Below, piece after piece: positions 1-5,327 of a stretch of 5,327 nucleotides of DNA. Each line of letters begins with the position of its first letter. Within the stretch, counting starts at the first letter, position 1. A model generated the notes under the pieces. The model was not told the DNA's origin. It searched no databases and was given only the letters and a program-made list of their open reading frames with translations. The position numbers and the translations under genes are program-made. This DNA is from Anaerolineae bacterium (lineage in GTDB: Bacteria; Chloroflexota; Anaerolineae; Aggregatilineales; Phototrophicaceae): positions 1 through 5,327 of the forward strand of contig JALONY010000212.1 of the NCBI GenBank assembly GCA_025454715.1. The letters run 5' to 3'.

Positions 1-1022
1 ACCCCCACCAACAGCACCGCCACCGGCGAGGCATTGGCCGGAATCAAGATGGCGACATCGAGGCCGAACAGGGTCATGATATACACCCCCAGCGCGCTCA
101 GGCCGATGCCAATCACCCCGCCCAACACGCTAATGATCACGTTTTCCAAAATCAGCACGCGCAGCACGCGCCCGTCCGCCAAGCCGATGGCGCGCAACAC
201 CCCCATCTGCCGCCGCCGCTCGAGGATCGACAGCGCGACCGTGTTGGCCGTAATCACCGCCGCCGCCCCCAGCGAGAACAACCCGACCACCAGCGGCAAC
301 GCGCTGAACTGCGTAATCAGCCGCGTCAAAATCCCGTCGAAAAACGAGATGTCGAACGTCAAAACCAGCGGGATGCTGCTCAGGCCGAGCAACACATCGT
401 TGAGCTTATCCGGCGCGGCCTGCACGATGTTGAGCGTGAAGTTGCCCGATGAGGCAGGTACCACCCCGGGCGGGATGAGCAACCCGCCAAACGGCGCGGT
501 CGGCGAGGTGCCCGCAATCCCGACGATTTCGACCGTGATTTCGGGGCCGTTGTCCAGCGTTTGCAAGGTCACCACGTCGCCGATTTGGTAGTTGACCACG
601 AACTCATCGTCTGGGTCGGTCACTTGGGGCGTCTGGAAGACCGCGACCGCCTGCCCACGGTCGGCTTGGGTGAGCGTGCGCCCCTCGCGCACCGCCCCCG
701 CCGTCCAGTCGGGGTCATCGGTGTCTCGGATAATCAGGTTCGATGTCCAGTTGAACCAGTTTTGATCATCGCCCACCCGCTGGCCATTGAGCGCCACCGC
801 ATAAGCGTTGAGTTGCGACAAGCGCGTGCGCGACTCCACCCCGTCCAACGTGTTGAGGCGGGCGTCGATGAGCGGGCGCGCCAGCTCTTGCGGCAACAGC
901 GGGAAAATCAGCACATTACCGCCCAGCGAGTCGCTAAACGTGAAGCGCAAAATCTCACGCGCCCCCTCGCTGAAAAACGCGATGCTGCTCAGGGCGAACA
1001 TGCCCGCGCTGATGGCCAACAA
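1..1022 (-). pseudogene. FtsX/MacB-type permease, C-terminal half (partial, continues past left edge)
   Basis: About 340 codons are open without a stop, in the same frame as the N-terminal half. The order is: TM7 LLAISAGMFALSSIAFF (about 1022-972); an extracytoplasmic MacB-like domain (about 970-310) with GGNVLIFPLLPQELARPLID and, near 596-540, NYQIGDVVTLQTLDNGPEIT; TM8 beginning ALPLVVGLFSLGAAAVIT (about 303-225); the coupling segment ERRRQMGVLRAIGLADGR (about 226-173), which parallels VRRRTEEIAALKTFGLKGR in the first half; TM9 (about 170-78); and the start of TM10, ASPVAVLLVG, at the edge. Unlike the first half it lacks the cytoplasmic ALRNL-x-x-x-R-x-R lead-in before its first helix, so residues seem to be missing at the junction near 1020. 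The first possible ATG in this frame is at 1001, inside TM7, with no obvious ribosome binding site; it is unlikely to be translated alone as a functional protein. With the missing pieces restored the whole permease would exceed 800 residues. A partner ATPase gene, if linked, would be outside the window. Confidence 0.82.
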
Positions 1023-1218
1023 ACACCACGCACCACAACAACAGGGCAATCAGGTACAAAATCAGCAACGTGACGGCCACACCAATCACGCCCACCCACC
1101 ACACGGTGATGATTTGACCGGCAATCAGGCCGAGCGCCAGCACCATGAACACGATGACCAGCACGCTGGGCAAGCACCCCGCGTTGACCGTGACCGGCTC
1201 ATTGGGGCGCAAAATCGA
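1018..1218 (-). pseudogene. Middle fragment of the permease: linker with two membrane segments, in a shifted frame
   Basis: This is a stretch of about 67 codons read in a different frame from both flanking permease halves. It begins SILRPNEPVTVNAG, a polar linker, then has two strongly hydrophobic segments, VLVIVFMVLALGLIAGQII and the stretch from VWWVGVIGV to LLLWCVVFV, separated by only a residue or two. In tandem FtsX permeases such a pair joins the two permease units, and this is what is expected between the flanking pieces. The frame continues upstream to 1389 only as Arg-rich antisense-like sequence and downstream to 955 as GHQRGHVRPEQHR, neither of which looks like permease, so the real fragment is confined to about 1018-1218. 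It has no start or ribosome binding site of its own. I read it as an exon-like remnant of one broken gene rather than an independent small membrane protein. Confidence 0.75.
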
Positions 1219-2417
1219 GCCAGCACCAGCCCGAACAAGACCGCCTCGGGATAAAACCGGAAGCGCAACGGTTGCTGGATCAGGTCTTCGCCGAACCGGT
1301 TGGCCAACGCGCTCAGGCCGACGCCGAACACCCCGCCGACCAAGCTCCCGAACGTGCCCAGCCAAAACGCCTCGGCGAGGAACATCCACGCGATTTGCCG
1401 CCCCTTCAGCCCGAACGTCTTCAGCGCGGCGATTTCCTCGGTGCGGCGGCGCACCATCACCAACATCGTGTTGATGATGCCCACCCCGCCCAGCAGCATC
1501 GCGCCCAAGCCCAAGATGACGATGAAGCGCCCCAGCCCATCGGCGATGAACGCGAACGACTCCAACAAGTCGGGCGTGACGCGGAACTCGTGAAAGCCTT
1601 GGTTGCGCTGCCCCAACAGGCCGCGCAAATCGTTCTCTGCCGAGTAAATTTGGTTGGCGGACGCGCCCTCGGGCAGGTTGATGCTGACGCGGTTCACCCC
1701 GTCGTTGGCGCCGAGGGTCTCGCGCACGCTGCGGATGTCGAAATAGGCATACCCGAAGAACAGCGATAAGATTTCGCGGCTGGCGAACTGTTGCAAGCCA
1801 GCCTGCGCCGCGGTCGGCACGATGCCGCGCACGGTCAACAACGTCTCCGACCCCGACACGCGCACCGTGTCGCCGACGGCGATTTGCTCACGGTCGGCGA
1901 GGTTGCGGCTGATGACCACATCGGTCGGCTCGTTCAGCAACTCGCCCAGCGGCACACCCGACGGCTCCTCGGCCACAATCGGGTCGGTAATCGGGTAGGT
2001 ATCGGGGTTGACGTAAAAGCCGTTGATGAACTGCGGTCGCCCCGCCGTCACCGCCTCCAGCTTGGTCAGTTGCAGCCCGATGCTGACGCGGTACTCGGTC
2101 AGGCTGGCACCGTTTTCGTCCACCCACCGGCGCAACAGCTCGAGCTGACGGTTGCTGAAGGAGTACGCGGTTTCGGTCGGGTCGGTCTGTGCCGAGAAAA
2201 AGCGGTCACCACCCACGCTGATGGTGATGTCGCCCTTGTTGGTGTTGCGGACATCGCCGGTCAGGGCGTCCCCAATCGACAAGCCGAGGCTGCGGAACGC
2301 CACCACCGTGGCCACGCCCGCCGCCACCGAAAACACCGCGAACGCCGACCAGCGGCGGCTACGCCACAGGTTGCGGAGCGCATACGTCAGGTAAAACCAA
2401 AGCTGTGCCATCATCAT
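1125..2417 (-). CDS. FtsX/MacB-type ABC transporter permease, N-terminal half, frameshifted at its end
   Basis: First half of an inner-membrane permease of the FtsX/MacB/LolC-E type, which moves or extracts substrates using a separate ATPase rather than forming a classical pore (family knowledge). The open frame is 430 residues, but only about 1-400 are authentic. They hold a short cytoplasmic lead-in with YALRNLWRSRRW (residues 11-23), TM1 (about 24-44), an extracytoplasmic MacB-like domain (about 45-290) including PTDVVISRNLADREQIAVGD (164-183), TM2 (about 296-321), the cytoplasmic coupling segment VRRRTEEIAALKTFGLKGR (322-340), TM3 (about 344-372) and the start of TM4, EAVLFGLVLA (391-400). 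From codon 401 (position 1217) the translation becomes Arg/Ser/Cys-rich and unrelated (RFCAPMSRSRSTRG) and stops at TGA 1125-1127, while the expected membrane sequence continues in another frame. TM4 is therefore cut to about ten residues. The start lies 3 nt from the acetyltransferase stop; the third ATG (2411) is preferred by RBS spacing. As it stands the product would be truncated. Confidence 0.88.
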   Translation of the reverse strand: MMMAQLWFYLTYALRNLWRSRRWSAFAVFSVAAGVATVVAFRSLGLSIGDALTGDVRNTNKGDITISVGGDRFFSAQTDPTETAYSFSNRQLELLRRWVDENGASLTEYRVSIGLQLTKLEAVTAGRPQFINGFYVNPDTYPITDPIVAEEPSGVPLGELLNEPTDVVISRNLADREQIAVGDTVRVSGSETLLTVRGIVPTAAQAGLQQFASREILSLFFGYAYFDIRSVRETLGANDGVNRVSINLPEGASANQIYSAENDLRGLLGQRNQGFHEFRVTPDLLESFAFIADGLGRFIVILGLGAMLLGGVGIINTMLVMVRRRTEEIAALKTFGLKGRQIAWMFLAEAFWLGTFGSLVGGVFGVGLSALANRFGEDLIQQPLRFRFYPEAVLFGLVLARFCAPMSRSRSTRGACPACWSSCSWCWRSA

Positions 2418-2422
2418 CCTCT
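2418..2422 (-). promoter_or_regulatory. Ribosome binding site AGAGG that selects among three tandem ATG codons
   Basis: AGAGG overlaps the acetyltransferase TAG stop (2421-2423) and abuts three consecutive in-frame ATG codons at 2417, 2414 and 2411. The spacers from AGAGG to the three ATGs are 0, 3 and 6 nt. Only the third (2411) has near-normal spacing, so the permease probably begins MAQLWFYL, two residues shorter than the longest reading. The overlap of stop codon and ribosome binding site suggests translational coupling with the upstream gene. Confidence 0.55.
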
Positions 2423-3410
2423 AGTCAACAACGGTATGGGGTGGGTGCGCTGGCCAGCGCATGTGCATGACCGACCGTTGGGGCACGAAGTGCAACCGGT
2501 CGAGCACCGGAAAAATCCACTCGTCATCGGCGGGGTGCTCCAGCAAGAGCGTCCCCCCGCCCGATTGCCGTGCGGCCAGCGTCAACAAGGTATCGGCGTG
2601 CAGGTCGGCGAACGGGTGCGCGGCATCGACCATCAGCAACAAGCGCGTCGAAAGGCCAAAGCTCCGCTCGACCCACAGCGCCGCGTCCAAGCCCGCGCCA
2701 TCGGGGGCAATCACGTAATGGTCGGTCTGCCGGAAGTTCATCCAATCGCCCAGCCCAGCCCACAGGTCGGGGCGGAACGACGCGGGCACCGACGGGCGCA
2801 ACCACCCGAGCCCGCCCAGATGCGGCGGGCGCAAGCGTTGCGCCAAGCGCAATTCCTCGCGCCACTCGCCACGCCGCCGCCGCCGCACGTACAGCGGCGC
2901 GTCGTAGTTTAGGCTGGCCACCCGCGCCAACGGTAATCGTTTATACGTCCGAAAGGTGCGCTCGGTTACGAAACCCAAGTGGCGATACAGTTGTTGCGCC
3001 CCGACGTTGAAGTCATCGACCTGCAACACCGCCGCTTGCCCGCCCCGCCGCTGGATGGACTGCATGGCCGCCAGCATCAAGCGCTTGGCGATGCCGCGCC
3101 GCTGATACAATGGATGCACCCCGACGTTGGCGATAATCCACGTGTTGGGCTGGCCTTTGGGCAGGCGCGCCGGGTAAATCGAGACGTTGCCGACCAAGTG
3201 GCCGCCCTCGACCCACACCACCCCCATGCCGATGCCCCACACCATCTCGTTGAGGCGCGAAAAAAGCGGCAAACCCATGCCAGTGCGGCTGAGAGACCGC
3301 ATCTCGCGTAGGGCTGCCCGCCCGTTGGCGTCCATCGAGTCGGCGAACACCAGCTCGATCAAGTCCGCCAACGGGGCGAGGTCGGTTCGTAAGTTGACAG
3401 GCCGCAGCAT
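2421..3410 (-). CDS. GNAT-family N-acetyltransferase with a probable second, degenerate GNAT half
   Basis: Predicted cytosolic acyl-CoA-dependent N-acyltransferase of 329 residues; the substrate cannot be told. The N-terminal GNAT domain spans about residues 1-160. Strand beta4 and the acetyl-CoA pyrophosphate loop are VGVHPLYQRRGIAKRLM (residues 96-112), matching Q/R-x-x-G-x-G/A as Q103-R-R-G106-I-A108. The motif B region is DFNVGAQQLYRHLGF (133-147), with the usual N135, A138, Y142 and GF at 146-147. The C-terminal half (about 225-319) has a strand/helix/strand order resembling another GNAT fold and ends in LHFVPQRSVMHMRW, like a terminal GF-type strand, but has no Q-x-x-G-x-G loop, so it is probably non-catalytic. 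Start: ATG at 3410, 21 nt after the glyS stop, with a purine-rich AAAGGTGG about 10-14 nt upstream; no in-frame alternative start lies between the genes. The stop TAG sits 3 nt before the permease ATG, implying co-translation. Single-domain GNATs are about 150-180 residues, so this one is long. Confidence is high for the family, low for the role. Confidence 0.9.
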   Translation of the reverse strand: MLRPVNLRTDLAPLADLIELVFADSMDANGRAALREMRSLSRTGMGLPLFSRLNEMVWGIGMGVVWVEGGHLVGNVSIYPARLPKGQPNTWIIANVGVHPLYQRRGIAKRLMLAAMQSIQRRGGQAAVLQVDDFNVGAQQLYRHLGFVTERTFRTYKRLPLARVASLNYDAPLYVRRRRRGEWREELRLAQRLRPPHLGGLGWLRPSVPASFRPDLWAGLGDWMNFRQTDHYVIAPDGAGLDAALWVERSFGLSTRLLLMVDAAHPFADLHADTLLTLAARQSGGGTLLLEHPADDEWIFPVLDRLHFVPQRSVMHMRWPAHPPHTVVD

Positions 3411-3431
3411 CCGCCCAGCCCACCTTTCGGG

Positions 3432-5327
3432 TTAGAACCCGGCCAAGTGGCTGAGGTCGGCGCGCCCGTTTTGCAGGGCGCTGATGGCTTGCAACAAGGC
3501 AATCCGGTTGCGGCGCACGGCGGGGTCATCGGCCATCACCAGCACGCCCTTGCCGGGCTCCTCGCCAAAGAACTGGCTGATGACCGGCACCATCGGCGCG
3601 AACGCCGACAAGAACCCGTCCACGTCGGCCTCGGCGCTCAGGTTGGCACTGGCTTGCTTGTAGGCCAAGTACAGCGCCTTCTCCTCCGGCGCGGCCAACG
3701 CCGCCTCGTCGATGGCATACGTCTCGCTCACCGTGCGGGTGATGCGGACGCACCGAGCGAAGCCGTCGAGGATGCGCTCCCACCCGTCCGAAGACACCCA
3801 CTCGGTCAGTTGTTGCACGCCCAGCACGGCGCGGTGCGGGTTGGCGGCTTGGGCGGCCAGCACCGCGTTGACCACGTCGGTCGCCCAGCCTTGCTCACTC
3901 AGCCAAGCGCGCAAGCGCCCGCCGATGAACTCGACCACCTGCGCCTGCGCCTCGGCGCTGACCGTGACCGGTTGCGCCTTGGCCACCACCTCGACCAACA
4001 CGCCCAACCCGATGTCGATGCGGTTGTGCGTGAGCAATTGCACCACGCCCAGCGCGGCACGGCGCAAGCCATACGGGTCGGCGGTGGCCTTGGGTGCCAG
4101 CCCGACCGCGAACAAGCCGACCAGCGAGTCCAGCCGGTCAATCAACGCCAACAGCGTCCCCGCAGGGCTGGCGGGCAACGCATCGTCCGCGCCCCGCGGC
4201 AACCAGTGCTCGTAGATGGCGGTGGCCACCGCGTCCGGCTCACCGGCCAGCTTGGCATACTCGCGCCCCATCGTGCCCTGAAGCGAGGTCATCTCGACCA
4301 CCATGCGGGTGGCGAGGTCGGCCTTGACGATGGCGGCGGCGCGTTGGGCGGTCTTCACCGCATCGGCAGGGGTGCGAATCAGCGTGCCGATGCCCGCCAC
4401 CAGCGCGGCGGCGCGGTCGTTCTTGTCCAGCATCGACCCCAGCTTCTCTTGGAAGGTCAGGGTGCTCAGGCGCGGCAGGTAGGCCACCAGCGGCTGGGTG
4501 ATGTCGTCTTGATAGAAGAAATTGGCATCGCTGAAGCGCGCCGTCAAGACGTGCTCGTTGCCCTTCTGCACCAGCGCCGCGTGCTCGCGGTCGCCGTTGC
4601 GGATGGTAATGAAATACGGCAGCAGCTTGCCCGCCGCGTCCTCGACCGCGAAATAGCGTTGCTTGTCGCGCATGACCGTGACCAGCACATCACGCGGCAA
4701 AACCAAGAATTTGGCATCGAACCCGCCGCGCACGGCGGTCGGCACCTCGACGAGGTTGGCGACCTCGGCCAGCAGACCGGCATCGGCGGGCACGCGCCCC
4801 CCAACCTCGGCGGCCAATGCCTCGACCTGCTCGGTGATGATGCGCTTGCGCGCCTCGAGGTCGAGCACCACGCCCTGCGCCTGCATGAAGGCGAAATAGG
4901 CCGCCGCGTCGGTCACGGTCTGCTCCGGCGACCCATACGGGCGGATGCCGCGGGTGACGTTGCCGCTGGCCACGCCCGCATAAGCGAACGGCACCACGAC
5001 ATCACCGAACAAGGCCACCACCCAGCGCAACGGGCGGCTGAACGCGATGCCGCTCTCATTCCAGCGCATCGACTTGCCGAACTTGATGCCCGCGATGAAC
5101 GCCGGCAACGCCTCGGCCAAGACCTCGGTGGCCGGCTTGCCCACCTTCTCGACTCGCGCCATCACGTAGCGCCCGCCATCGACTTCCTCGACCGTCAAGG
5201 CCGAGACATCGATGCCGCGGGACTTGGCGAAGCCCTCGGCGGCTTTGGTCGGCTTGCCGTCCTTGTCGAAGGCGCGGTCTGCCGGTGGCCCCTTTTCAAT
5301 CAACGATTGGTTGGGCTGCAACGGCTG
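3432..5327 (-). CDS. glyS: Glycine--tRNA ligase beta subunit (partial, N-terminus outside window)
   Basis: Beta subunit of the bacterial alpha2beta2 glycyl-tRNA synthetase, a cytoplasmic enzyme that charges tRNA-Gly. The beta chain supplies most tRNA binding; the catalytic core is in the alpha chain (family knowledge). 631 residues are visible to a TAA stop, against roughly 690-700 for a normal beta chain. Family signatures in order are: the GPPADRAFD segment near the right edge; FGKSMRWN followed by FSRPLRWVVALFGD; LVEVPTAVRGGFD; MRDKQRYF; GNEHVLTARFSDANFFYQDD; FQEKLGSMLDKNDR; EMTSLQGTMGREYAKLAGE; DRLDSLVGLFAVG with DPYGLRRAALG; and a C-terminal DALR-type anticodon-binding region with FFGEEPGKGVLVMADD and RRNRIALLQAI. 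The first possible start in view is a TTG at 5321, but upstream codons stay open (Gln-Pro) and the region is conserved interior, so that TTG is almost certainly an internal Leu. The alpha subunit (glyQ) is not visible; it may lie upstream or be fused. Confidence 0.96.
   Translation of the reverse strand, partial: QPLQPNQSLIEKGPPADRAFDKDGKPTKAAEGFAKSRGIDVSALTVEEVDGGRYVMARVEKVGKPATEVLAEALPAFIAGIKFGKSMRWNESGIAFSRPLRWVVALFGDVVVPFAYAGVASGNVTRGIRPYGSPEQTVTDAAAYFAFMQAQGVVLDLEARKRIITEQVEALAAEVGGRVPADAGLLAEVANLVEVPTAVRGGFDAKFLVLPRDVLVTVMRDKQRYFAVEDAAGKLLPYFITIRNGDREHAALVQKGNEHVLTARFSDANFFYQDDITQPLVAYLPRLSTLTFQEKLGSMLDKNDRAAALVAGIGTLIRTPADAVKTAQRAAAIVKADLATRMVVEMTSLQGTMGREYAKLAGEPDAVATAIYEHWLPRGADDALPASPAGTLLALIDRLDSLVGLFAVGLAPKATADPYGLRRAALGVVQLLTHNRIDIGLGVLVEVVAKAQPVTVSAEAQAQVVEFIGGRLRAWLSEQGWATDVVNAVLAAQAANPHRAVLGVQQLTEWVSSDGWERILDGFARCVRITRTVSETYAIDEAALAAPEEKALYLAYKQASANLSAEADVDGFLSAFAPMVPVISQFFGEEPGKGVLVMADDPAVRRNRIALLQAISALQNGRADLSHLAGF

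Noticed and set aside
34..1073. Plus-strand open frames at 34-591 and 561-1073
   Set aside because: They are antisense shadows of the permease C-terminal half, with low-complexity composition and no domain; the minus frame gives coherent membrane and extracytoplasmic domains.
1018..1218. Independent small two-helix membrane protein (toxin- or holin-like)
   Set aside because: It has no start codon with a ribosome binding site close to the hydrophobic part, and its linker and helices fit the middle of a tandem FtsX permease.
1018..1220. Programmed ribosomal frameshifting to join the three permease pieces
   Set aside because: It would need a -1 shift at one junction and a +1 shift at the other. 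I see no canonical slippery heptamer with a downstream structure, and conserved protein segments are missing at both points, which frameshifting cannot restore.
1791..2912. Plus-strand open frame of 373 residues
   Set aside because: It lies antisense across the permease start and the acetyltransferase end, is rich in Arg/His/Gln/Pro with no recognisable domain, and is what the third-position GC bias of minus-strand genes produces.
3013..3423. Minus-strand frame from GTG 3423 overlapping the acetyltransferase
   Set aside because: It is an out-of-frame shadow of the GNAT gene with Arg/Gly/Ala-rich composition; the 3410 frame carries all the conserved GNAT motifs.
3411..3431. Terminator or promoter between glyS and the acetyltransferase
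   Set aside because: The gap is only 21 nt, with no inverted repeat followed by a T-run and no -10/-35 pair that can be separated from coding sequence.

Overview
All supported genes lie on the minus strand, so the window reads right to left: glyS (glycyl-tRNA synthetase beta subunit, start beyond the right edge), then a GNAT-family acetyltransferase, then a long FtsX/MacB-type ABC transporter permease that runs off the left edge. The gaps are 21 nt (glyS to acetyltransferase) and 3 nt (acetyltransferase to permease). No promoter or terminator is visible between the genes. This suggests one polycistronic unit whose promoter lies outside the window. There is no non-coding stretch over 300 bases, and I see no RNA gene, mobile element, CRISPR array or repeat.

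The DNA is GC-rich. The large permease, with two FtsX units joined by an extra pair of membrane segments, and the linker motif ILRPNEP after the fourth segment, recall permeases I associate with Chloroflexota (Anaerolineae-like lineages). This is an inference from family resemblance. The alpha2beta2-type GlyRS shows only that the organism is bacterial.

Region by region: 3432-5327 is glyS, intact as far as seen, with roughly the first 60-70 residues of a normal beta subunit missing. 2421-3410 is a 329-residue protein with a canonical N-terminal GNAT domain and a C-terminal half that looks like a second, degenerate GNAT fold. 1-2417 is the permease, and it is not one open frame. Residues 1-400 are in one frame, a middle piece of about 67 codons with two membrane segments (1018-1218) is in a second frame, and the C-terminal half (1-1022) returns to the first frame. 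At both switches the protein also lacks expected residues: half of a membrane helix at the first, and the cytoplasmic lead-in to the second permease unit at the second. This looks like two internal deletions, either real gene decay or an assembly collapse.

Functionally, glyS is housekeeping. The acetyltransferase substrate cannot be read from sequence. The permease would work with a LolD/MacB-like ATPase that is not in the window. I found no convincing new system. The doubly broken permease is the point most worth checking.
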